From: Arachis hypogaea
Lineage: Eukaryota; Streptophyta; Magnoliopsida; Fabales; Fabaceae
Direction of reading: 5' to 3'
Assembly: GCF_003086295.3 (NCBI RefSeq)
Contig: NC_092045.1
Span: 21,550,890-21,614,889, forward strand
DNA length: 64,000 bases
Positions 11,369-22,913 of the stretch are shown here, piece by piece (position 1 is the stretch's first letter; every line of letters starts with the position of its first letter). Below the pieces are notes generated by a model that was not told where the DNA came from, searched no databases, and saw nothing but the letters and a program-made list of their open reading frames with translations. The position numbers were made by a program, and so were the translations under genes.

Positions 11369-12725
11369 CTATTGCTTTAACTATAATAGTAGATAATTCT
11401 ATCTCAGCACGCTCTCTCTCAGTCTGACACTGCGGTAGCTGCGGGCTCACGATTTGGGGAGCTAGGGTTCTTCTTTGAATATCAAAATTTCATGTCAATT
11501 TCAGAGAGGAGAAGCAAGGAGTGTGGGAGTGAGACTGGGTTACGAGTTACGGGCTTAAGTCATTGGGGATTCAGTTTTTTTTAAGTCAAAACGGCACCGT
11601 TTGGAGGAGTTATTAACAAACCAGAAACTCTTTAAAAAAATTGGCCATTTCTAACGGTTCATTGATTAATTACAGATTTGACCTATTTTGTAATCAATTT
11701 TTTTGTTAGACGGTTTACTCATAACACCTTTTAAGTCATTTTTAAATTTTATAAAATTATTTATAATAATTACATAAAGTTTTTATAATAAAAGATTTAA
11801 AATTTTATAAAAATATAATATTTAAAATTGTTAGTAAAATCTTAGTTGTACTCTATTTTAATAAATAATTATAATGGTATTAGTATTTTATATAACAACC
11901 CATACAAAAAAATTAAAATTTCATACATTTGTTCGTTCATTTTTAATAGTTCATAAATAAAAAAAATATTGTACGAAATTTAAATTATTTTTGTATTAAT
12001 TTTTATATACAATACCAATATCATTATAATTATTCAGAAGTTGCATGTAATTCGAACCTTATGAATTTAATTTACTACGTATTTACCTAAATCGAATTTA
12101 TTCAATTTGATTTATATAGATATGCAAATTCGATTTATTTAAATTAATTATTTTTGTATGTGGTATGATTTGATTGAAAGAGCAATAATTTATGTTGTTT
12201 CCTAGATTCTTCTATAATTTTATCTAGCATCAATAAAATTCCACTATCACTGGTTTTAAAAACAATTAAAATCTAAAACAATGGTTAAAAATAAATAAAG
12301 AGGATAGATTTAGTTCTTCTATAATTATATGTGTTTTTTCTGGTTTGCATTTTTATCACAATCCACAAGTTCTATATTTTATAAATTACTGTTAATTCAT
12401 ATATAGTATATAAATAAATTTAATTAGAATAAAAAACAATTTATTTATTTTATTTTAGACTTTATAAATGAAAAGACTCATTCACTAATATAACGAATTA
12501 TAATTAATGTAGTATAATTAATTAAGTAATATAAATTATAATAAATTATACTAATTATATTAATATTTAAATATCTAATCAAATCAATTAGTTGATATAA
12601 TTAAGCTAGTGTAATAAATTGTATTAAATGAGTTTAAACAATTAAATCGAGAAACACTCTCCGAAGCATACCACGTCAGCTTCATCATTAAGTGCAGACA
12701 TCCAATTTTTATATAAGAGAATAGA

Positions 12726-13014
12726 TAGATAATATTATTTAATTAAATTTTAATTAAAACACATTTTAATTTTGTAGATAAACAACATATTGGTAATTAA
12801 AATTAATTTAAATATTAAAAACTAAAATTTCTCTCACTTCCTATTCACTTTATAAAGTAATTATTTTATCATTTTTTTCATTCTCTTTCTACGTTCTTCT
12901 CACTTCCTCTCTTTCTTCATAAAAAATTCAGTTCAAGTATTACTAAATTTATTACTTCATACTTAATATTTTATTATCTATAACAATATATAAAGGAAAT
13001 AGGAGAGTTTGGTA
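12726..13014. other. AT-rich gap between two Helitrons
   Basis: No open frame, repeat boundary or RNA gene is seen. A CTTTCT-rich patch lies near 12880-12920. Confidence 0.5.
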
Positions 13015-13427
13015 TCCAATTTTCTCTTTTTTATCTTAATCCTATTAATAAATAATTACTGGCATCTTAAAATTTGGTCAAAAATATAGTTATCAGTTAT
13101 TTTTTTTATTTTACACGTAACTTCTACCTATATTTTCTGTTTCATTATTCTACGGAGTACATGTAGTACTACTCTCTCTATCTTTATTTCACTTAATGAA
13201 AAAAATAATGATAAATATGTGGATGGAAAATGATAAAAGATAATAAAAATAAAAAACAAAAATTTTAAAAAAATAATGAAACAAAAGATAATTTAAGATA
13301 TTGAATATAAAATAAAAAAATAACAATTAAAATTATGCGAGAAAAAAAGAGTTCTTTAAATTTAAATTTTTACATCTACTTCAAATTAAATAAGATTAAA
13401 AAAATAAATAAATTTATAAATATTTAT

Positions 13428-13700
13428 AAATTTTTATCTTAATTGTTACATATAATAACAATGCAATAATTTTGGTATTATACTTAAATTAATTTAAATT
13501 TATTATTCTATACATTAAAAATATTAAATAACTTATAAAATTTTTAGTTTTATTTTTACTATTAAAATTTTTATTTTTTATCTCAAATTTATAATTTAAA
13601 AAATATAAAAACTAATTTCATAAAAATATTAGAAAAAATATTAGAAAAATAAAAATATAGAAATTACTATTTTGTTTTGAAATTAAATGAAACTTTAAGA
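13428..13700. repeat. 273-bp tandem duplication inside Helitron-R copy 1
   Basis: This unit, starting AATTTTTATCTTAATTGTTAC, is repeated. The second copy begins at 13702 but is split by the Helitron at 13717-18989 and resumes at 18990-19246. Helitron-R copy 2 (47505-47755) has only one copy, so the duplication is specific to this copy. Confidence 0.8.
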
Positions 13701-13716
13701 TTAATTTTTATCTTAA

Positions 13717-14004
13717 TCTTTATAGTATACAAATGGGGAGCTCATATGCTGACGTGGCGCTCATACGTTGAGTCTGGGAGTTTATTTGCTTAGGTGTCGT
13801 CACTAAAAATTTTTAGATTTATATTTATAAATTATAAATTATTATTTGTTTATGTTGTTATCTTTATAGTATACAAATGGGGAGCTCATATGCTGACGTG
13901 GCGCTCATACGTTGAGTCTGGGAGTTTATTTGCTTAGGTGTCGTCACTAAAAATTTTTAGATTTATATTTATAAATTATAAATTATTATTTGTTTAAGCT
14001 GTTA
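13717..14004. repeat. 144-bp tandem duplication of the Helitron 5' terminus
   Basis: Bases 13717-13860 and 13861-14004 are nearly identical (two differences near the end: TATGTTGTTA versus TAAGCTGTTA). Each begins with the terminal TCTTTATAGTATAC. The element therefore has two 5' termini in a row. Confidence 0.9.
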
Positions 14005-14159
14005 TTTTCAAATTTTAAATTATTTGTTTGGGTTGTTATATTTAGGTTGTTATTTTTTAAATTTTAAATTATTATTGTTGATTCTTTTTAGCACTATTTT
14101 TTTAAATTTTTGTAGATTTTTTTAAAAAATTGCAGTTACATACATAAATTTAATTCAAA

Positions 14160-14860
14160 TTTAAATTAAAGTCAATCAAATTTAAAAAATTTTAGCTATG
14201 GGTCAAATATAAAAATATAAGTTATGAGATATGTGCAGCACCACAATTCAAAGTACATCAAATTCTTTCTTTACATACATCCAAAATCTAAAATTTCTCT
14301 CATAAAAGTATAAGTTATGAGATATGTGTAGAGTTGTTATTTTTCTTTTGGTTCTTTTTTATCTTTATGTTTGGAATTTAGAATTTTTTTTAAATATAAA
14401 TTGAAGTTATTTGATTATTGCTTGTGGTTTTATTTTTAATTCTATTTACATCGTTGATATTCTGTTAATTTCTAATTTAGCATTTAATGTCATAAAATTA
14501 TAAATTTCTCATATGAAATATTGTTGATGTAATTAAGTTAGTTATTGATTTTTAATGTGTATTTTTTTATTTAAAAAAAATCTAATTATAATTTTTAATT
14601 AAAGTATTATGTTTAAAATTTTAAATTTAAATTTAAATAAACTTTTTTTTTAATTTTAATAAGCAATTGAGTTTGAGAATAGTTTTTAAAATTTTATATA
14701 ATTTATAAGCCACTATACTAATTAAAGTCAACCAAATTTAAAAAATTTTAGTTATGAATCAACTATAAAAGTATAAGTTATGAGAGATGTAAAGTACCAC
14801 AATTTAAAGTACATCAATCCCTTTCTTTACATATATCCAAAATCTCTCTACTTATTCCAA
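14160..14860. repeat. Duplicated promoter and 3' tail in front of the RPA gene
   Basis: The promoter-like block at about 14160-14310 recurs at about 14718-14855, next to the gene start. The block at about 14330-14715 recurs downstream of the gene at about 17670-18055. The order promoter, tail, promoter, gene, tail suggests a tandem gene duplication whose first copy lost its coding part. Confidence 0.7.
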
Positions 14861-17568
14861 TGGCTGAAATTCACAAAATTACAGACATCAGTCCTACAAT
14901 CGACAATTTATGTGTACATATAGAGTGATACGGCTATGGACACTACTAAATTACAGAAATTCTCCATTGTCATACGAAAATTACCAGCGTACTGATGTGC
15001 ACAGACTTCCAAAATCGTCAAGTATCCCACAATATGGATTTAAGTTTGTGAGTTTTGACACTCTCGATGCTCCTGGATATGATTGCACGTATTTAGTTAG
15101 TAAGTTTATTATTTTAAAAAAGTATAATTTATTTATAAATTTATTTATTTTATTGATAATTTCGGTTGTGTTTTTTTTAACAAATTTATTGACAATAATT
15201 TTTTTATTTTAAATCATTTCAGATGTTGTTGGATATCTTACTGGAATTGAGAGTAAGAAGACTCTTGAAAAAGATGATAAATCTACCAAGTACACTATTA
15301 TTGAATTAAAGATTGATGATAGGTAATTATATATTTATTTTTATAAATATAAAATTTTTTATAATCTCATCTTTTTAAATTATTATTTTAATTTATTTTA
15401 TTATAAATATTTTTATTAATATTATTAATAAGTAACAAATGTATCTTAACTAACATTAAGCTTCGTTATAATTTTTTGGATTCAAAGGCATCATTTTTAA
15501 ACATCTACGTATTTAAATTTTTTGAAAAAATCACTTCGGATTAATTTTGAAAAAAAAGTATTCAAATTAAAAAAAATTAATAAAAAGCATTCTTTTCGTG
15601 GTTTGTTTCTTACAAATTTAAAATAATTAATTATTTGATATTATTTTATTGGTAATTACTTTTTGAGTTATAATTATATTTTATTTATTTTGTTATAAAA
15701 AAATATATTTAACATTAAACATTCAATTTGATATAGAAAAATAATGGAGTGTGTACTTTTTGACAACTATGCACATGAATTAAATACTTTTTTGGAATTC
15801 GGCAATAAGGATGGAGCTGTTGTCGTCTTACAATTTGTTAGAGTGAAGTTATATAACGGTAATATTTATCCATAATTTATAAACAATATATTTTTATATG
15901 TGAGCTTTTACTTATTTTTTATGTGAATTTTTACTCATTTTGTATTAAATTAAATTTTTCAGAAAAGATTATTTTACAAAATTTCATGTATGGCACAAAG
16001 ATGTTCTTCAATCTTAAAGATGCAAATGTCATCCAATTTAAAAATAGGCAGGTATATTTTTTTAAAAAAATTCTTTAGTTTCATAATATATGTGTGTTAT
16101 CTAACATAGTTTTTTTTTTGCTTTATTTATCTAGTTTTGTAAGATTTGAAGAACCTAAAGGTAACATCGGTGGAATTTCAAATGAGGCTGCATTCTTAAA
16201 AATTTATCAAGGCAAAACCATTGAACAGTTAAAAGAATTAGATACGGTAATTTTCTTTTTTGAAAAAAAGTTGAGAAAAAAATAATTGAAATTCGTTGTA
16301 CATAAATTATTTTTATTTATTCATCTTATTTATTTAGGTATATCTTTAAAGATTTAAAAACTCACTAAATTCAGGAAATTTAAATTATTTTTTTTTTTTT
16401 CAGAATGCTGTTTATGTTGTCTTGACTACTATAAGTCATATTATGGATACTTCAGACTGGTGGTACGGCCAATGCGAATGCAACAGGTCTACATATGCTT
16501 TTACAAAAACTTTCAAATGTTCAAGTTGTGGCCGTCTTCTTTTATCCATAACTCCAAGGTTATTTATTTATTTTTTTTAAATTAAAGTCTATGCACATTG
16601 GATCAGATATTGAATAACTCTATATTTAACTTTTTTATGTTATTTTCTTTTTTAAGCAGGTACCGAATAAAGCTTGGTGTCATTGATGATTCTGACTGTA
16701 CATATTTTGTAGTCTTTGACGAAGAGGCAAAACAAATTTTGGGAAAGAGCTGTGTAGAGATACTTGATCCACTCCTATTGGTAAGATCTAACCAATATTT
16801 ATTTCTAAAAATATTAGTGAAGATGTTTTTAATGGTAACTTTTATATTATTTATTATTAATATATTATGTAATACCTTGCAGAAAAGAGATCTATCGGAT
16901 ACACATGATACACATACACTCTTACTCAACTTAATTGATAATATAAGACCTTTCTACTCATCATTGAAGTTCAAATATATGATAATCCACATTTTTCACC
17001 TTCTTATAAAGTTAAGAAGATGACTGATAATGTGGACCTCATAAATAAATTCAAAGAGGCTCACCCTATTCAAATTGTGAGTATAATTATAAGTGTACTT
17101 TCTATTACAAATCAGTTTATTTTTTGCTTTCTTGGTCATAGTAGTATCTAATTTATAAATAATAGTTAACAATTAATTATAATTTTAGGATGTTGACTAC
17201 ACCGATAGTTTGCTTCCAATTTCAAAGGCATCCTCAATCATTGAAGGGGAGAAAGTAGAAGGTGCTAAGGTATTTGTTCAAAAAATAAATTTTTTGTTTG
17301 TTTGTTCTCTCAAAATTAGATCTTAATTTTATTCAAAAAATATTAGTGAGATAAAATCAAAGGTTAGAAAGAAGTCTTTAATTTAACATGATATTTTGTA
17401 CAGAATTTGTTGCTTGAATTCTCCAATGAAGTTGCGGCCAATGATGAATCCGAATTGTTAGAAAATGCTATTACACCAACTAAGCGATTATCTTCGGAGT
17501 CGGAAGATTCGAAGGTGGAAGGAGATACCTCAACTTGCAAGAAGATCAAGATTGAGAATGAAACTTGA
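14861..17568 (+). pseudogene. Helitron-borne RPA1-like protein gene, about ten exons
   Basis: From ATG at 14861, exons with GT-AG borders lie near 14861-15099, 15222-15322, 15737-15859, 15963-16050, 16137-16243, 16404-16560, 16660-16780, 16883-17078, 17190-17270 and 17403-17568. The order follows RPA1. An OB-fold start (RVIRLWTLLN, then FKFVSFDTLDAPGYDCTYLV) is followed by a second OB-fold (VVGYLTGIESKK, MECVLFDNYA). The C-terminal zinc-ribbon OB-fold has CEC near its start and CSSC in FKCSSCGRLLL. The tail ends in a basic/acidic KKIKIENET. The family binds single-stranded DNA; in Helitrons a role in rolling-circle transposition is supposed. A one-base shift near 14928 breaks exon 1: the frame from 14861 meets TGA, while RVIRLW reads in the next frame. 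Part of domain A is also shortened, so this copy is probably inactive. Confidence 0.8.
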
Positions 17569-18959
17569 GAATTTGGATGCATATGTTTTGGAATCCCTTT
17601 TAGAGTCTATCTAATAGAATAATGCCAAGCATATATTTGTTTTGGTGGAAACATTGTCTTTTCTTGAGTTATTATTTTTCTTTTGGTTCTTTTCGATTTT
17701 TATGTTTGGAATTTAGAATATTTTTAAATATAAATTGAAGGTATTTGGTTATTACTTGTGGTTTTATTTTTAATTTGATTCTCACCGTTGATATTCTGAT
17801 AATTTCTAATTTAATATTCAATGTCATAAAATTATAAATTTTTTCTTTGAATTATTATTGATACAATTAAGTTAGTTATTAATTTTTAATATGTACTTAT
17901 TTTAAAAATAAATCTAATTATATTTTTTAATTAAAGTACTATGTTTAGAATTTTAAATTTAAATTCAAATATACTTTTTTTTGAATTTTTAAGTAAGCAA
18001 TTGAGTTTGAGAATATTTTTTAAAAATTTATATAATTTATAAGCTACTACAAAGGATTATAATAAAGTAAATAGAATTATCAATCTTATTAAGATGTGAG
18101 GTTATTTACACTATTTAAAAAAATTAATTTGACATTCTTCTATACTTAATTCTATTTCTAATGTTATTCCGACAAAATTGACTTAATTTAGTATTTTAAA
18201 AAAATTTAAATATTTTTTTTACATTTACGTAATTTATAAAGTTATTAATTTTTAGATTATAGTTAATTTTATTTATTTTTATCAGCAAATAATAAAGTTA
18301 ATACTATTTATGATGAAACTAAAAAAAATTATTTTCAAATTAACAAATTTTTATATTCCTAATGGACAAAAAACATTTGATTAGAAAATTTTATTTAAAA
18401 ATTTTAAATTTGCACTAGATAATTAGGAAATTCTATTTAAAAATTTGAAATTTAAAATTCTAATACTAATTTCTAATTAAGTGACTTCTTAACCATTTTT
18501 ATTTTTAAATTTAAATATTTTTATTTGTCACATTTATAAATTTTTTCTGTTTACTTCGTTTACATTGTTATTTTTTTGTCTTATCTTAGCACAACAATAG
18601 AGGTACTTTCATCTTTTTCTCTCTTTTTACTTATGTTGTCTCAACATAAATGAGACATAGACATAGATACACAAGAGTACATAGACATAAATTTCTATTA
18701 GCCTTTTGATATAAAATTTTGTATAAAATTGACATACTATTATTACAGTTATATATGTTCTTATTTTTCCATGTCTTTCCTTATGGTTCAAGAATATTAT
18801 AGACTTCAAACTTTTCTATTTATATTTTACTTTGAATAAATATAAAACAATATATTCAGTACATTTATTATATAATGACGATGATAGTATTATACTAAAC
18901 TCGAAAAATTTATGAATATAAAATATTATCTTTAATTTAACATATCAAATTTAAATATA
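17569..18959. other. AT-rich 3' part of the Helitron
   Basis: No coding frame. 17670-18055 is a direct repeat of 14330-14715; the rest is unique AT-rich DNA. Confidence 0.6.
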
Positions 18960-18989
18960 AACCCGTACATCGCACGGATTTAACACTAG
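18960..18989 (+). other. Helitron 3' terminus: hairpin plus CTAG
   Basis: A stem AACCCGT (18960-18966) pairs with ACGGATT (18974-18980) with one mismatch and a 7-nt loop, followed by TAACA and CTAG at 18986-18989. This matches the 3' terminator of plant Helitrons. Confidence 0.88.
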
Positions 18990-20043
18990 TTGTTACATAT
19001 AATAACAATGCAATAATTGTGGTATTATACTTAAATTAATTTAAATTTCATTATTCTATACATTAAAAATATTAAATAACTTATAAAATTTTTAGTTTTA
19101 TTTTTATTATTAAAATTTTTATTTTTTTTATCTCAAATTTATAATTTAAAAAATATAAAAACTAATTTCATAAAAATATTAGAAAAAATATTAGAAAAAT
19201 AAAAATATAGAAATTACTATTTTGTTTTGAAATTAAATAAAACTTTAAGAAAATCTTAAAAATTTTATTATTTAGAGACATAGAGTTTATATGTTAGATC
19301 TAGAGAAAGATTAAAAATTATTACAAATAAGTGTTAAGAATAGGGGAGGTATTCAATAATGTAATCTTTTTATATTCAGTAGTATATGTTAATAGTAGCT
19401 AAAATAGTAGTGTTCATGTAATATTACTCTTTTAAGAAGATATAATATATTTGATATTATTTTTTTATAATTGTTGGCAAATCTGATAATTTGATTAACA
19501 AAAATTTTGAATACTTGATATCTTAAATTTTTTTTCTTAAAGTAATAAAATATAACTTAACAAGTAAGTGTGAAAAATAATAAGGATCTATATAATATTT
19601 ATATATCTAGATATCTAAATCAAAGAGAAAAATTTTTTTTTAGCAAATCTTTAATAACTCAAAAGTTAACACAATGGGTAGTGATGGATCAAAATAATAA
19701 ATAAAAAATAAGAGTTGGAATAATGGTATGATGATAATTAATTGTGATTGAGATGAATAGAAAAAAAATAACAAAAGAGAATAAAACAAAACAACATAAT
19801 AGTAATGATAAGAGAAAGGATAGTGTATAATATGATGAGATAATATAATCAAAATAAAAATTAACAATCTTAAAAAAATAAAATTAGAGATAATTAGAGA
19901 TAATTAGAGATGTTCAAGATAAGATTAAAGAAATACATTTTTTATCTATTAGAATTATGGATGGAGATAAAGAATATTTTGGATATAAATTTTTAAATTT
20001 GTTTCTAATTAAATAGGATTGAGAAAATAAATAAATTTAATAA

Positions 20044-20052
20044 TATTTATAA
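20044..20052. other. Left 9-bp target duplication of the MULE
   Basis: TATTTATAA, identical to 31888-31896. Helitron-R copy 2 has this sequence once (about 48826-48834). Confidence 0.92.
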
Positions 20053-20135
20053 CAGAAAAGCTCTGCATACAAGCCCTAATGGCTTGTATACAAGCCCTAA
20101 TGGCTTGTATGCTTTACAAGTTCATTAACCAATAA
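20053..20135 (+). repeat. MULE left terminal region with a duplicated 24-bp unit
   Basis: ATACAAGCCCTAATGGCTTG occurs twice in tandem at about 20067-20112, and each copy is itself an imperfect palindrome (ACAAGCC...GGCTTGT). Removing one copy lines the left end up with the right terminal repeat. Confidence 0.75.
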
Positions 20136-20204
20136 ACCCTCAAAACGCGCTGCAACCCTACGTCCAATACACGCGCTATATAACTACCAAATTTAAAAGA
20201 TTTG

Positions 20205-20365
20205 TTTCCTTTCTTCGTTCTTCTTCTCGTTCTTCTTCTTCTGGTTCTTCTTCTTCTCGTTCTTCTCTCCTTATTTCTAGATTTGTTTCATTCTTCGTTC
20301 TTCTCCTCGTTCTTCTTCTTCTTCTCGTTCTTCTTCTTCTCGTTCTTCTTCTTCTTCTTCTCATT
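20205..20365 (+). repeat. CTT-rich microsatellite in the transposase 5' UTR
   Basis: Interrupted TTC/TTCTTCTCG repeats precede the transposase ATG at 20407. The arginine/glutamate-rich frame on the other strand (20176-20364) is just this repeat read backwards. Confidence 0.85.
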
Positions 20366-22913
20366 TTTGTTTACTGAAATCAAAGTTTGGATTCATTTTA
20401 AAGATAATGGTTGATTCAACGTCAGATTCTCAGCTAAATCAGGACAAAGTGGATTATGAATTTGAATCTAACGAAGTTCCTGAGGTTTGATTTACATACG
20501 TTTACTCTGAATTTTGTTGTAGTAATTTGTATAGCATTGTGTAGCTGAATAATTCATGAACATTGACTGTGAGACTAACGCGTCAACATAAATCTGTGGA
20601 TTGAATGTAACGTATTAGTTTTGATTGATTATCTGGAATTTATAGCAGACGCTCGGGTGTAGATCAGAACTTTTTTGGGTGTATTTGTTTCGGTAGTGTG
20701 GGTGTATTTACATTTATGGCTTTTTCTGTTATTTTAGCTGAGTTGTTGTCGTTCGGGTGTATTATATCAGACATGATTGGGTGTATTTTTTGTTTTTTGT
20801 GACGGTGTATTCTGCAGCATGTGTGTTTACAACTTATGGCTTTTATTTTCATTTTAGTTGAGTTGGTGCCGTTCGGATGTATTATATTTGCAATAGTTGG
20901 GTGTATTTATAGTTTTTGACATGGTGTATTCTGCAGCCTCTCTCTGTTGTTGATGACCAGTTTATTCCGAAGGTTGGAATGACCTTTACCACCCTTGAAG
21001 ATGCTGGAAAATTTTACAGGAACTACGCCAAGGTTGCAGGTTTTTCTACAAGAGTTCGGAGCACAAATAGGAAGGAAAACGAGATTAAGAATCAATTGAT
21101 TACATGTAGCAGAGAGGAAAAATGGAAATCTAAAATATCTCCGACCGAGAAGACAAATCCGACAGCCGGTTTAAACTGTCCTGCAAGAATTTATATACAC
21201 ACATTGAAGGATGTCGGTGCTTGGATCATTTCAAAGGTTGTGCTGGATCATTCACACTCCTACTGTCCAAGTAAAGCAGAGATGCTCAAACAGCATAGGG
21301 AACTAAGCATGTCCATTCGTCGTACAATAGAGAATAACAAGGAGACCGGTATCAGACCAAGCAAAACCTACCAATCATTTGTTGCGGCTGCCGGGGGTCA
21401 CCGCGAGTTAAATTTTATCGAAAAGGACGTGAGGAATTACATTACTAGGGAAGTGCGGAATGTTTCCGAACAAGAAGATGCAAAGGAATTTGGAAAATAT
21501 TTGTTAAGAATGAAAGAGAAGAATCAGAATTTCTTTTTTGAGCTTGAACTCGAGGAGGATCAATCGATTAAGCTGGCTTTTTGGGCCGATGCAAGAAGTA
21601 GAGCTGCCTTTGAGTATTTCGGAGATGTCATTTCATTTGACACCACCTACAATACAAACAGGTAACAAACTGCCCCTGTTTATGATGCTAAATTAATGTA
21701 TTTTTATGAATCTGCAGCAGAGTTGTATATTGGCTGTTTCTTGGGTGTATACAAAGCATGTGTTGGGGTGTACCTAATGATTTTGTATTCTGCACTATGG
21801 TAATTTATTTCAGGTATAATTTGGTCTGTGGTTCTTTTGTCGGGGTGAATCACCACGGTCAGTCAACACTTCTCGGATGCTCTTTGATGAAAAACGAAGA
21901 AATTGAATCATTCAAATGGTTATTTCAATGTTGGCTTCGTTGCATGGGAGGAAACGCTCCGAAAGGGTTTCTCACCGATCAATGTGCATCAATGAAAAGG
22001 GCTTTAGAGGCCTGTATGCCAACAACAATTTACCGTTGGTGTATTTGGCACATCATGAAGAAGATTCCAAGCAAATTAAACGGGTAGAAGGGACATGCAG
22101 ATATTGAACAAGAAATGAGCCAAGTTGTTTTTAACTCTCATAGCAAAGACTCATTCGATAGGAATTGGAATGATTTTCTGCTGAATTTTGGTCTTGTGGA
22201 GAACAAGTGGCTTTTAGGTAATGTTTGTTTAAAATCTGCAGCAAAGGTGTAAATTGCATGTTTTTTCTGGTGTATTTATAGTCTGTGTTTGGGTGTATTC
22301 TGTAGATCTGTATGAAGACCGTCATATATGGGTTCCTATCTATCTGGATCACCACTTCTGGGTAGGGATGAGAAGCACACAAAAGAGCGAGAGCATGCAT
22401 TCATTTTTTAACAAGTTTATCACCCAGAACAGCTTGCTTATTCAGTTCGTCAAACAATATGATAATTGCCTCGAAAGCAGGGAGCAAGCAGAGAGAGAAT
22501 CAGATGCTGTAGATTTTCATACAGTCATACCGTGTGCAACCAAATCCTCCATTGAAGCTCAGTTTCAAGATGTGTACACTCATCAAATGTTTAGGGAAGT
22601 CCAAGCGCAATTCAGAGGAAAGGCGAATTGCATCACCAGATTAATGAATTTCGCTCTAGGCTATTCAGTATACGAAGTTGGAGAACAAGTTTCCAGCTCA
22701 ATATTCAACAAGTTTGTGGTTACTTATGACTCAGTTGCAGCCGAGGTAAAATGCCAATGCTTATTATTCGAGTCGAGAGAGATACTGTGTCATCACGCAC
22801 TAAGCGTGTTAAGCTTTGAACAAGTAAGCCAAGTGTCACCTAGATATATACAAGAACGATGGAGCAAGAAGGTAAAGAGGCGACACACACACATCAAGAG
22901 CAGCCACGACGAG

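Larger units (their letters stand above)
9481..12725 (-). mobile_element. Helitron carrying an RPA1-like fragment (3' end missing)
   Basis: The minus-strand 5' terminus is TCTATTCTCTTATATAAAAATTG at 12725, with a T on the other side as expected for insertion between A and T. Two other termini with nearly the same sequence occur at 43209 and 45981. Inside, in the same orientation, are an RPA1-like gene fragment (10671-10082) and an unrelated captured exon (11368-11239). No hairpin plus CTRR 3' end is visible before 9481, so the left end is lost or was cut by the LTR fragment. No Rep/helicase is present. The remaining DNA is AT-rich. Confidence 0.6.
13717..18989 (+). mobile_element. Helitron with RPA1-like gene, 5,273 bp, complete ends
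   Basis: The 5' end is TCTTTATAGTATACAAATGGGG at 13717. The 3' end is a hairpin at 18960-18980, an 8-nt stretch and CTAG (18986-18989). Flanks are ...ATCTTAA on the left and TTGTTACAT... on the right. Joined, they restore ATCTTAATTGTTACAT, exactly the sequence of the first tandem host copy at 13435-13450. Insertion is therefore between A and T with no target duplication, as is standard for Helitrons. An RPA1-like gene is inside; no Rep/helicase is present, so mobility would need another element. Confidence 0.88.

Noticed and set aside
12033..12160. AAATCGAATTTA-type palindromic patch as a MITE
   Set aside because: No clear terminal repeats or target duplication could be fixed.
20176..20364. 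Arginine/glutamate-rich minus-strand frame
   Set aside because: It is the CTT-rich microsatellite of the transposase 5' UTR read on the other strand.
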